Shown here piece after piece: positions 56,682-64,000 of a DNA stretch of 64,000 nt. The DNA comes from Pectobacterium versatile. GTDB lineage: Bacteria; Pseudomonadota; Gammaproteobacteria; Enterobacterales; Enterobacteriaceae. The notes below the pieces were generated by a model that saw nothing but the letters and a program-made list of their open reading frames with translations, had not been told where the DNA came from and did no database searches. A program made the position numbers and the translations under genes. Positions within the stretch are counted from its first letter, which is position 1. The number at the start of each line of letters is the position of its first letter. Location: positions 310,001-374,000 of the forward strand of contig NZ_JAINZP010000003.1 in assembly GCF_020166435.1 (NCBI RefSeq). The letters are read 5' to 3'.

Positions 56682-57773
56682 ATGACAAACCCACAATTAT
56701 TTCAACCCTATAATCTTGGGCCAATAACGCTTACCAACCACATTGTGATGGCGCCGTTAACTCGTAACCGCGCCGGAGCGGGTCTGGTACCCAGCGAACT
56801 GGCAGCGACGTATTACGCACAGCGTGCAACTGCGGGGTTGTTAATTACCGAAGCCACGCAGATTTCAGCACAAGCGCAGGGCTATCAAGATACTCCGGGG
56901 ATCTACACACCAGCGCAGATTGAAGGATGGCGTAAAGTGACTGACGCGGTTCATGCAAAAGGCGGGCATATCTTCGTACAGTTATGGCACGTAGGGCGTA
57001 TATCTCATGTTGACTTACAACCGGGCGGCGCTGCACCAGTGGCACCTTCAGCCATTCGGGCTGAGACTAAAACGTTTGTGAACAATGGGTTCTCTGATGT
57101 TTCTGAGCCACGTGCGCTCGAACTGGGAGAAATAAAGCACATTATTGAAGATTTCAGAACGGCATCAGCCAACGCCATTGCTGCTGGGTTTGATGGTGTT
57201 GAGATTCATGGCGCGAATGGTTATCTGCTGGAGCAGTTCCTCAAAGATGGTGCTAACCAGCGTACGGATGAATACGGCGGTTCTGTAGAAAATCGTGCAC
57301 GACTGCTGTTAGAAGTCACTGCCGCTGTTATCGATGAGATTGGTGCCGAACGTACTGGTGTCCGTATTTCGCCGGTTTCACCTGCGAATGCGATTTCATG
57401 CAGTGATCCACAGCCACAATATGACTACCTCGCTGAACAACTCGACACATTGGGCATCGTATACCTCCATGTTGTTGAAGGTGCAACGGGAGGGCCGCGT
57501 GACGTATCACCGTTTGATTACGGTTCTCTGCGCCGACGCTTTAAAAATACCTATATTGGCAACAACGGCTATAGCCTGACGTTGGCGTCAACTCAGTTGT
57601 CTGAAGGTAAAGCAGACCTGTTTGCTTTCGGGCGTCCGTTTATCTCGAATCCAGATTTGGTCGAAAGATTAAAGACTGGCGCACCTCTTATAGCACTGAA
57701 CCCTGAAACACTTTATGGCGGTGGCGCAGAGGGATACACCGATTACCCGTCGCTTTCCGATGTCAGCAAGTAG
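56682..57773 (+). CDS. Old Yellow Enzyme family ene-reductase (NemA-like)
   Basis: FMN-dependent NADPH oxidoreductase of 363 aa that reduces activated alkenes, N-ethylmaleimide and nitro compounds. OYE features: FQPYNLGPITLTNHIVMAPL, the substrate/FMN site pair in EIHGANGYLLEQF (His and Asn), RTDEYGGSVENRARLLLEV (Tyr in YGGS, proton donor) and FAFGRPFISNPDLVERL at the phosphate site. It is divergent from a TetR gene and followed by an SDR gene after 75 bp, so a detoxification operon is likely. Confidence 0.92.
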   Translation: MTNPQLFQPYNLGPITLTNHIVMAPLTRNRAGAGLVPSELAATYYAQRATAGLLITEATQISAQAQGYQDTPGIYTPAQIEGWRKVTDAVHAKGGHIFVQLWHVGRISHVDLQPGGAAPVAPSAIRAETKTFVNNGFSDVSEPRALELGEIKHIIEDFRTASANAIAAGFDGVEIHGANGYLLEQFLKDGANQRTDEYGGSVENRARLLLEVTAAVIDEIGAERTGVRISPVSPANAISCSDPQPQYDYLAEQLDTLGIVYLHVVEGATGGPRDVSPFDYGSLRRRFKNTYIGNNGYSLTLASTQLSEGKADLFAFGRPFISNPDLVERLKTGAPLIALNPETLYGGGAEGYTDYPSLSDVSK

Positions 57774-57848
57774 TTCTGTGAGCGTCACTGTTTTCTATAC
57801 ACCGCACATTGCGGATTCTGTTTACTTATTAATAAAGAAAATAAATCT

Positions 57849-58631
57849 ATGACCAAATCTTCAGTTCTCATTACAGGTTCTTCTACAGGTATTGGCGCAG
57901 TTTACGCTGAGCGGTTTGCACGCCGAGGTCACGATCTTGTGCTGGTTGCTCGTGACAAAACAAGACTCGATACCCTTGCAGAACGTCTGCGGCAAGAAAA
58001 TGGCATTTCTGTCGACGTTCTGCCTGCTGACCTCACGCAAACGAGTGATTTAGCTGTGGTCGAAGCTCGCCTGCGTGAAGACACGCGGATTGGCATTCTT
58101 ATCAATAACGCGGGTATCGCGCAGTCCGGCAGTTTTACAGAGCAGACGCCCGATTCGATAGAAAGTCTTATCGCGCTTAACGTCACTGCCCTGACGAGAC
58201 TTGCCAGTGCTGTGGCGCCACGATTGGTAAAAGCCGGAGAAGGTTCGATCGTCAATATCAGTTCCATCGTCGGACTTGCCCCGGAATTTGCAATGACGGT
58301 TTACGGCGCGACCAAAGCCTTTGTCCTGTTCTTGTCTCAGGGAATGAATCTGGAGCTGTCATCCAAGGGTATTTATGTTCAGGCGGTACTTCCTGCTGGC
58401 ACTTATACGGAAATTTGGGAACGTGCGGGTATCGACATCAGTAATTCGTCAAAATTCATGGAAGTGGGCGAGTTAGTGGATGCCGCACTGGTTGGATTTG
58501 ATCGCCGTGAACTTGTCACCATCCCACCTTTACATAATGCTGCACGCTGGGACACCCTCGATGCTTCGCGTCAGGCTTTGCTTTCAGACATCAAACAAGA
58601 TGAAGCCGCAGAGCGATATAAAGCGCTTTAG
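57849..58631 (+). CDS. Short-chain dehydrogenase/reductase
   Basis: Classical SDR of 260 aa. Cofactor motif TGSSTGIGAVYAERFARRG at about 7-25, NNAG at about 87, catalytic Ser in NISSIVGLAP, and YGATKAF (Tyr-x3-Lys). It lies 75 bp after the OYE gene on the same strand and is probably co-transcribed with it. The Arg at VARDKTR after the second strand suggests NADPH use. Substrate unknown. Confidence 0.87.
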   Translation: MTKSSVLITGSSTGIGAVYAERFARRGHDLVLVARDKTRLDTLAERLRQENGISVDVLPADLTQTSDLAVVEARLREDTRIGILINNAGIAQSGSFTEQTPDSIESLIALNVTALTRLASAVAPRLVKAGEGSIVNISSIVGLAPEFAMTVYGATKAFVLFLSQGMNLELSSKGIYVQAVLPAGTYTEIWERAGIDISNSSKFMEVGELVDAALVGFDRRELVTIPPLHNAARWDTLDASRQALLSDIKQDEAAERYKAL

Positions 58632-58690
58632 TCGATAAGTGACACTCTGCAGAACACTGATAATGCTTTTTGAGGTTGTTCTGCAGAGAG

Positions 58691-58835
58691 ATATACCTCA
58701 GGTAAGTGGCTGGGGTGAGTAAGGACAAATTGGCTTAGCCAATTTGAACGCGGCTTGTTTGGCAGCCCTTCGGGCAAGGCTCAGAAATGAGTCGAGTATT
58801 GCCAACGCACAAGCAGCTTGAAGTATGACGGGTAT
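58691..58835. repeat. Variant ERIC element with insertion
   Basis: About 145 bp. The right end (CACAAGCAGCTTGAAGTATGACGGGTATA) and core (GGTAAGTGGCTGGGGTGAGT) are ERIC, but extra sequence lies between, with a palindrome AATTGGCTTAGCCAATT and a GCCCTTCGGGC hairpin. The half-element at 63013-63073 is the same variant in the opposite orientation. Confidence 0.75.
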
Positions 58836-58895
58836 AGCTTGTCATCTCACCACTGATACGATAAACCCCAAACGGCTTATGAAGGTTATTTCAGC

Positions 58896-59714
58896 ATGAC
58901 AAATAAACGTGTAGCACTGGTGACGGGGGCCTCATCAGGTATTGGCGAGGCATCAGCTAACCAACTATTAGCAGCAGGATATACGGTCTATGGCACGAGT
59001 CGACGCGGCTCCCAGGCAGGTAAACATCCTTTTCCTTTATTGGCGCTTGATGTAACAGACGACGCGTCCGTTGAGGCCGCTATTGATGAACTGCTGCGAC
59101 GAGAAGGCCGGATCGATATTCTGGTGAATAATGCGGGCTTTGGTGTTGCTCCAGCGGCAGCGGAAGAAAGCTCAATCGAACAGGCTAAGAGCATTTTCGA
59201 CACAAACTTTCTCGGTATAGTTCGGCTGACTCGGGCGGTAGTCCCTCACATGCGACGTCAGGGCAGCGGTCGTATTATTAACATCGGCTCGATACTGGGC
59301 GTTATTCCGTTGCCGTATGTGGCACTCTATGCCGCCAGTAAGCATGCGGTCGAAGGGTATTCGGGAGCACTGGATCATGAACTGCGCACTCAGGGCATCA
59401 GAGTGTCCGTCATCGAACCTGCCTACATAAAAACGCAATTTGAAGTTAATAATATAGAGCCGGATGCGAAGCTTGGTGAGTATGAAATGATTCGGGCTAA
59501 GCTGACGAAAGTTGTTAGTAAGGCAATGGCAGAAGCGGAAAGCCCAGAATTGGTGGCTGAAGTGGTTGTTAAGGCTGCTAAGACTTCACATCCAACGTTG
59601 CGCTACACAGCGGGAAAACTGGCAGGGAAATTAAATTTTTTGCTTAGATTTGCGCCTGCAAAATTTCTGGACAAAGTCGTGCGTAACAGTCTCCAACTGG
59701 ACACGAAAGAATAA
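58896..59714 (+). CDS. Short-chain dehydrogenase/reductase
   Basis: Classical SDR of 272 aa: LVTGASSGIGEASANQL at about 7-23, NNAGFGV near 90, Ser in NIGSILGVIPLP, and YAASKHAVEGY (Tyr-x3-Lys). A C-terminal extension with ELVAEVVVKAAKTSHPTLRY is typical of the DltE/retinol-dehydrogenase-like group. It is separated from the previous SDR by the variant ERIC. Substrate unknown; oxidoreduction of a steroid-like or keto compound is typical of the group. Confidence 0.86.
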   Translation: MTNKRVALVTGASSGIGEASANQLLAAGYTVYGTSRRGSQAGKHPFPLLALDVTDDASVEAAIDELLRREGRIDILVNNAGFGVAPAAAEESSIEQAKSIFDTNFLGIVRLTRAVVPHMRRQGSGRIINIGSILGVIPLPYVALYAASKHAVEGYSGALDHELRTQGIRVSVIEPAYIKTQFEVNNIEPDAKLGEYEMIRAKLTKVVSKAMAEAESPELVAEVVVKAAKTSHPTLRYTAGKLAGKLNFLLRFAPAKFLDKVVRNSLQLDTKE

Positions 59715-59872
59715 AAAATGAAATTTTTCCATTGGTTATTCTGACTTCTATTTTTTTATCCCGACCACGGTATAGATGTTTTTATCTGAGTCTCGTTTAA
59801 CCTCGTGGGGAATTATTTTGAAATATGTCCAGGCCGCCTTTCCTTAAAAGCGGCTTCGATATTTAAAATATT

Positions 59873-60601
59873 TCACTTTGTTACAAATGTCAGGCCGCCC
59901 TTATTCATCAACAGAGTAGGGACAACAGATATGGTTTTTTTGTAGGTTGTCATATTCTCCGTCTGATTTAAGTAATCCTGAAAATGTGGCGTTCGCCGAT
60001 GTGCTTGATAGGCGTCTTCGCTTGCATAAATTTCATAAAAATACCAACGGGTTGAGTTGCCATTTCCAGTAACGGCGTACATTGCCATCACACCATCTTC
60101 AACGTTGAGCGACTGCGCCATTTCAGGAAATACAATATCTCGAAAAATTTTATCGAATTCGGGTTTTACATCAACGATGACTAGATTGTTAATCGTTTCC
60201 CCATTCTGCACGATTTTTTTGTCACCTAGGAATTGCGGTGTGACGGTAATTCTTCTTTTGTGTTCAGCCTGTATTATCTGAGGGGAACGGTGCAGAAATT
60301 CTTTGTATTGTGGTGAGTTAATATGTTTTTGATAAGCGTTTTCATCAGCATATATCTCGATCATATACGCCGTTTCAGGATGGTTTTTTTGCTTTAAGGA
60401 AAACATTCCCAACGTGCCGCTTTCACCGTTTATGGACGTAGTGATGTTATTTTTAGCAACCTCATCGTAAGGGATAGTTTGGCCTTGTTTAATCCCGAGC
60501 TCAAAAATATTGAACACTGGCGCATCAGATATTCTCAGTTCTTGCGCAAAAACGGAGCAGCTTAAGGCAAGAGACACTGTAAGAATGAGTTTTGTTTTCA
60601 T
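59873..60601 (-). CDS. Exported antibiotic-biosynthesis-monooxygenase (ABM) domain protein
   Basis: A 242-aa protein with a signal peptide (KTKLILTVSLALSCSVFAQ) and two ABM-like ferredoxin-fold repeats, the first around 60-115 (AYMIEIYADENAYQKHINSP) and the second around 165-225 (WYFYEIYASEDAYQAHRRTP). Members of this fold oxidise quinols or remove reactive carbonyls without cofactors. Tandem ABM in a periplasmic protein is less common. It precedes the YciI/MdaB pair on the same strand in the reverse direction, with a 233-bp gap. Confidence 0.8.
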   Translation of the reverse strand: MKTKLILTVSLALSCSVFAQELRISDAPVFNIFELGIKQGQTIPYDEVAKNNITTSINGESGTLGMFSLKQKNHPETAYMIEIYADENAYQKHINSPQYKEFLHRSPQIIQAEHKRRITVTPQFLGDKKIVQNGETINNLVIVDVKPEFDKIFRDIVFPEMAQSLNVEDGVMAMYAVTGNGNSTRWYFYEIYASEDAYQAHRRTPHFQDYLNQTENMTTYKKTISVVPTLLMNKGGLTFVTK

Positions 60602-60661
60602 AGCCTACCTGTTGAGGCGTTTTTCAGTTGTGCCTATTATTGAAGTGGTAACCTTGGTCAG

Positions 60662-60868
60662 TTACCACGCCAGCGAGATTTCAGTCATTGAAATATGATG
60701 CAGAGAAGAGATTAGCTCATCGGCTCGTTTGATGATGAATTGATCCTGTTCTATGGTTGGCTTCTCCCCTGCACTGAAGACACTGGCTGAGTGAGGCAAA
60801 ACCTCCCACGTGACTTTTCCCGTGTGCTCTTTTTCATTCAGCCTGGTGATTTTGCACATTCGCTGCAA
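60662..60868 (-). pseudogene. Possible remnant downstream of the YciI-like gene
   Basis: A 68-codon frame overlapping the end of the YciI-like gene by 35 bp. The part KVTWEVLPHSASVFSAGEKP and IIKRADELISSLHHIS reads like protein but no family is recognised and no good ribosome site precedes it. It may be the tail of a decayed gene. Confidence 0.25.
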
Positions 60869-61130
60869 TCATTTTCGGAGTAAATTCGCGGATCTCGTAT
60901 TCTGCTTGATTTGGATAGTAAGAATCCTCATGCAGAATTGTCTCCAACTCATTACGGTTTTTGGTTTGAGCAATAATTACGCCTGAATGTTCGCGGTCTG
61001 CATAAGGCCCGATAACGAGAAATTTTCCTGCATCAAAATATTTCTTGAACCACTCGACATGCTTGGGAAAGAGCGTGCCATGTTGCTCAGATGAGACATC
61101 GGTATTAACGGTGATGTTGATAATATACAT
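60834..61130 (-). CDS. YciI-like protein
   Basis: Small ferredoxin-fold protein of 98 aa: HVEWFKKYFDAGKFLVIGPY and SGVIIAQTKNRNELETI fit YciI/muconolactone-isomerase-type proteins with a His-Asp pair (HVEW, and Asp in YADREH). Such proteins are thought to act on chlorinated or quinone-like compounds, though most are uncharacterised. It begins 16 bp after the MdaB-like gene with AGGAAG, so the two are co-transcribed. Confidence 0.8.
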   Translation of the reverse strand: MYIINITVNTDVSSEQHGTLFPKHVEWFKKYFDAGKFLVIGPYADREHSGVIIAQTKNRNELETILHEDSYYPNQAEYEIREFTPKMIAANVQNHQAE

Positions 61131-61146
61131 TTCTCTTCCTTAACAT

Positions 61147-61716
61147 TCAGACGGCCAGTTCCAGGGTCATTTCTTTTATCGCGTCGATCAAGCGTGCTGC
61201 GTGCTTTGATACCATAACTTTTTGCTCGGCGGTTTTGGCGTCATCACGACCCGCGTAGCTGATGCCACAGGTATAAATTGGTTCCTGTAAATCCAAATTG
61301 CACAGTGATGCTGTGGTTTCAAACTGAGCGAGGTAATCCTTAACGTTATGCATGAAGAAACCTTCTGGCGAGTACAATTCCTGTGGTGCACCGGTAGTAA
61401 AAGACACAATGAGTTTTTTACCGCCGAGTTTGGCTGTTGAGCCATGCGCGAAACCATGAACGAATACCAAGTCGATCCATAATTTCATCAAACCCGGTAC
61501 TGAGTACCATGAAAAAGGGAACTGCCAGACAATCACATCCGCATTGAGCAGCGCGTCCTGCTCATCTGACACATTAATTTTGAAGTCAGGGTAAAGTGAG
61601 TCAAGACGACGAATTTCGGCCTCCGGCAGGGCATTCGCAACATCGTTAAGAATAGAGGCATTGCCTACTGACTCGGCAAGATTAGGGTGACCTGAAATAA
61701 TTAAGATTTTTTGCAT
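61147..61716 (-). CDS. NAD(P)H-dependent quinone reductase (MdaB/YwrO-like)
   Basis: Flavodoxin-fold oxidoreductase of 189 aa. ILIISGHPNLAESVGNASIL at the N terminus binds flavin phosphate; VIVWQFPFSWYSVPGLMKLW and GKKLIVSFTTGAPQELY follow, matching the NQO1/MdaB/KefF group of two-electron quinone reductases. It is first in a two-gene unit with the YciI-like gene and divergent from a LysR regulator. Confidence 0.88.
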   Translation of the reverse strand: MQKILIISGHPNLAESVGNASILNDVANALPEAEIRRLDSLYPDFKINVSDEQDALLNADVIVWQFPFSWYSVPGLMKLWIDLVFVHGFAHGSTAKLGGKKLIVSFTTGAPQELYSPEGFFMHNVKDYLAQFETTASLCNLDLQEPIYTCGISYAGRDDAKTAEQKVMVSKHAARLIDAIKEMTLELAV

Positions 61717-62037
61717 TTTTTATTTATTAAACAATTGGTTGGTAATGTGTCTACTATTGTAATATTTTTTTATTATATTGATTAGAGCATTAATAGCTTA
61801 AGGACTTTTAGCTTCTATCTAAGAATAGCAATCGCTGCTTAATCCTATTAAAATTTGCGAACGGTAAATTGTGGATTTTTCGGTTAAATGGGGACAAGGG
61901 GATCAAACTCTGTAGCCGTATTGGCATTCTATTCTACTGATAATAAATGAATTAAAGAGTTAGGGGGGACGTCGATACTCGCACTTTGCATATAATTAGG
62001 TCATCATTGGCTCAATGATGACTGATGGAAATTAACA
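61717..62037. other. AT-rich divergent promoter region
   Basis: 321 bp with no gene. It holds the divergent promoters of the quinone-reductase unit and the LysR gene; several A/T runs (for example near 61765-61785) but no operator I can name. Confidence 0.4.
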
Positions 62038-62976
62038 ATGACGGGTATCTTGGGCAGCGATAAGCAAATGAATAGCATTGTTTATAATCAAATACGTATC
62101 TTCCAAAGTATCGCCCGCGAGGGGAGCATTTCAGCAGCGGCAAGGAAACTGGGTATTACACCGCCATCTGTCAGTAAGGCATTAAAGTTGCTTGAGCAGC
62201 AGACTGGGCATCCACTTTTTATTCGTACAACCCGACGTATTGAGCTCACAGATACCGGCCAGCAACTTTTGCAGCAAACTTTAATGGCAGTGGAGTCTAT
62301 TGAAAGGGCAGTGGAAAACATCAGGGAAATAAATCAGGCCCCTTCAGGGCTCGTACGCATTACAATATCACGATTCGCCTATTTACTTATTTTAAAGCCT
62401 TATATGGCTGAATTCTGCCAATGTTATCCTGAAATTCAGCTTGAAATATCTGTATATGACGGCACTATCAGCCTTATCGATGAGAGGTTTGATTTGGGGA
62501 TACGTTTTGGGGATGTTCTTGAAGGAGGTGTTGTCGCCAGACAATTAGTGAAACCTTTTCGTGAGGGTCTGTATGCTTCAGCAGATTATCTTGCAAAGCA
62601 TGGGACACCAAAGTACCCCGCAGATTTACACAGACATCGACTTATTGGTTATCGATTTATCACCAATAATCGTATTTTGCCTTTGATACTGGAAGATAAA
62701 AATGAGCAATTGACAGTAGATATGCCTTTTCAATTAATGAGTAATGATATCGAGGTTATGGCTGACGGTATACGTCAGGGACTGGGGATTGGTAGATTGT
62801 TCGAACCCATTTATAAACTCCAGCCTGATAAAGAGAACTTTATTCCCGTTATGGCGTCGTATTGGAAAAAATACCCACCAGTATATCTTTATTATTTAAA
62901 AAGCATTGGGAAAACAAAAAGAATAAAAGCCTTTGTCGACTTTATTATTCAGAAAGTGGATGGCGTCAATGAATGA
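62038..62976 (+). CDS. LysR-type regulator of the quinone-reductase unit
   Basis: LysR regulator of 312 aa (302 if it starts at ATG 62068). The DNA-binding region is IRIFQSIAREGSISAAARKL followed by PPSVSKALKLLEQQTGHPLF, then a CrgA-type effector domain (GLVRITISRFAYLLILKPYM, FDLGIRFGDVLEGGVVAR). ATG 62038 has GGAAA at suitable spacing; the shorter form fits the usual LysR length. Divergent from the MdaB-like gene, so it is its probable regulator. Confidence 0.88.
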   Translation: MTGILGSDKQMNSIVYNQIRIFQSIAREGSISAAARKLGITPPSVSKALKLLEQQTGHPLFIRTTRRIELTDTGQQLLQQTLMAVESIERAVENIREINQAPSGLVRITISRFAYLLILKPYMAEFCQCYPEIQLEISVYDGTISLIDERFDLGIRFGDVLEGGVVARQLVKPFREGLYASADYLAKHGTPKYPADLHRHRLIGYRFITNNRILPLILEDKNEQLTVDMPFQLMSNDIEVMADGIRQGLGIGRLFEPIYKLQPDKENFIPVMASYWKKYPPVYLYYLKSIGKTKRIKAFVDFIIQKVDGVNE

Positions 62977-63012
62977 CTTTATCGATTTAATTTAATCGTC
63001 GTGTAATAGTCG

Positions 63013-63073
63013 ATATACCCGCCATACTTCAAGCTGCTTGTGCGCTGGCAATACTCGGCTGATCTCTGAGCCT
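63013..63073. repeat. Half of a variant ERIC element
   Basis: TATACCCGCCATACTTCAAG continues through GTGCGCTGGCAATACTCGGC to CTGAGCC; this is the reverse complement, with few mismatches, of the right half of the 58691-58835 element. Confidence 0.7.
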
Positions 63074-63075
63074 CG

Positions 63076-63235
63076 TCCTAGGGTTGTTATCCTCTCCGAA
63101 GCCGAATTTGTCGATGCTGCGAAGGCGGCTCTTGCCGAATTCCCTCTTGCTAAAGTCGGTGTGATTGATTGGAAGGTCATCCCATTCGGGCCGTTCACTA
63201 ACTGGGAAGCACTATTCGCTTCAGGCAACGTCTGA
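63076..63235 (+). pseudogene. C-terminal gene fragment, family unknown
   Basis: About 50 codons without a start (VVILSEAEFVDAAKAALAEF, KVGVIDWKVIPFGPFTNWEA) ending at a stop near 63235, immediately after the half ERIC. It reads like the tail of a real protein whose front was lost. I do not recognise the family. Confidence 0.4.
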
Positions 63236-63795
63236 ATTTCAATCCCTGCTCCGTCTTTCGACCTGATGACGTGATCATCGACGTCCTTATTTGCTGGCTA
63301 CGGCGCTCAAGAACTTGGGTGCGCTGCATCATCCCGCTGCCAACTGGCCTGAAAACGTTGTGACCGAGAGGCCACGTCACGGTAGTCGACGCGGCTGAAT
63401 TCATTAGTATTTTCTCCTGAACGCTTTAGGCTCGGCTGTTCATTCGCTCGAACATGGCCTCGCCCATTTGACGGGTTTGAGTAGAAATCCCGACCAGAAT
63501 CTCGTCCTTGCCTTCGGCAAAAGGTGTGCCGACGGTGACATAGAGCGATCTGCGTGCACACCTTCACATCCAGCAAGCCGGGCTAGGTGTTGCGGATACC
63601 TCAAGAGGAGAGCTACCGTTAGATGAAACGGCGACCGGGCTACCATCCGGACAGCACTCTTTCGACTCTCGATCGTTATCAGGATTTGGGGCAGATCACA
63701 ATGGGCATGTTGGGGATAAGCATCTGAATGACCATCATTTAGCCTGAGTGCTGTATTGAATCTTGAAGTAGGTCAGGGCAATGAACGTATTTTAT
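63236..63795. other. Decayed region with minus-strand remnant
   Basis: No intact gene in 560 bp. On the minus strand about 63585-63431 a stretch reads VTVGTPFAEGKDEILVGIST then QTRQMGEAMFERMNSRA and a stop, plausible as a gene tail without a start. Other frames are short and interrupted. Confidence 0.4.
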
Positions 63796-64000
63796 TCATA
63801 TTGCATACTGACCTGTTTGTGGCTGTAACTGATAAATCCATGCCGTGATTTGCTGGCCTTCCGCCGTAGTAACCACAACCTCAACGCGATCGTACCCCTC
63901 TTCAAATTCATCCAGCATTGCCCAGTGTGGCTCAAGGTTATCGGACAAAAACAGGTAGCCGCTGACGTGCTGCCCGTTATCATCAAGTACGATCCCCGGA
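63796..64000 (-). CDS. Gamma-glutamylcyclotransferase-like protein, 3' end
   Basis: The last 67 codons of a minus-strand gene that continues past the window: YLFLSDNLEPHWAMLDEFEE, GYDRVEVVV and a C terminus QPQTGQYAI. The LDEFEEGYDRV segment is the hallmark of the AIG2/GGCT-like (YtfP-related) fold; the Glu in 'LDEFE' is near the catalytic region. Such proteins cyclise gamma-glutamyl amino acids or act in glutathione turnover. The 5' part, with the nucleotide-like YGSL motif, is outside. Confidence 0.75.
   Translation of the reverse strand, partial: PGIVLDDNGQHVSGYLFLSDNLEPHWAMLDEFEEGYDRVEVVVTTAEGQQITAWIYQLQPQTGQYAI

Overview
The window looks like chromosome of a soft-rot enterobacterium, most likely Pectobacterium. 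The case rests on a complete-order has heme-acquisition locus, an orphan ExpR2/VirR-type LuxR regulator, enteric-type patA, patD, proP, amn, cdh, cheV and yghU genes, and ERIC (IRU) repeats including one copy of exactly 127 bp. Species and strain cannot be fixed from sequence alone.

Regions. (1) 1-7.3 kb: the has operon on the minus strand (hasI, hasS, hasR, hasA, hasD, the last cut by the window edge), with Fur-like boxes before hasI and hasR and a strong stem-loop between hasA and hasD. (2) 7.3-10.9 kb: a 56-aa acidic protein and the putrescine genes patD and patA; patA has a sigma-54 promoter and a TTG start. (3) 11.6-17.3 kb: a chemoreceptor, a divergent methyltransferase/AraC pair sharing a Fur-like box, and the osmolyte transporter ProP. 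(4) 17.3-27.2 kb: a probable zinc-limitation island. Three promoters carry nearly the same motif (ATGTTATAACATAAC, Zur-like). They drive an AztD-type zinc chaperone, a 79-aa secreted Cys-rich peptide, and an operon of two ATPases, an MFS exporter, a lipoprotein binding protein and a fused permease. That gene set parallels a Cnt metallophore system but no biosynthetic genes are present; amn (housekeeping) sits inside the block.

(5) 27.3-34.7 kb: a truncated Rpn-type gene and an unassigned patch, then a sulfur-scavenging locus: AtsRBC-like ABC transporter with fused permease, an arylsulfotransferase fused to a thioredoxin-like domain, and a LysR regulator. (6) 34.8-39.4 kb: ERIC, cdh, expR2, then a decayed zone with a frameshifted IS5-family element, the C-terminal tail of a GH18 chitinase-like gene and a broken DUF3472-like gene. 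(7) 39.5-40.5 kb: cheV with a candidate sigma-28 promoter.

(8) 40.6-62.9 kb: a long run of small redox and detoxification genes, many paired with a divergent or adjacent regulator (two HxlR, ArsR, MerR, two LysR, TetR, one frameshifted ArsR-like), plus four MFS/DoxX membrane proteins, a GH1 6-phospho-beta-glucosidase, an Old Yellow Enzyme, short-chain dehydrogenases, YciI/ABM proteins and an MdaB-like quinone reductase. The pattern suggests quinone and electrophile stress defence. Two copies of the same ERIC variant flank 58.7-63.0 kb in opposite orientation. (9) 63.0-64.0 kb: gene remnants and the 3' end of a gamma-glutamylcyclotransferase-like gene. No tRNA, rRNA or CRISPR array was seen.
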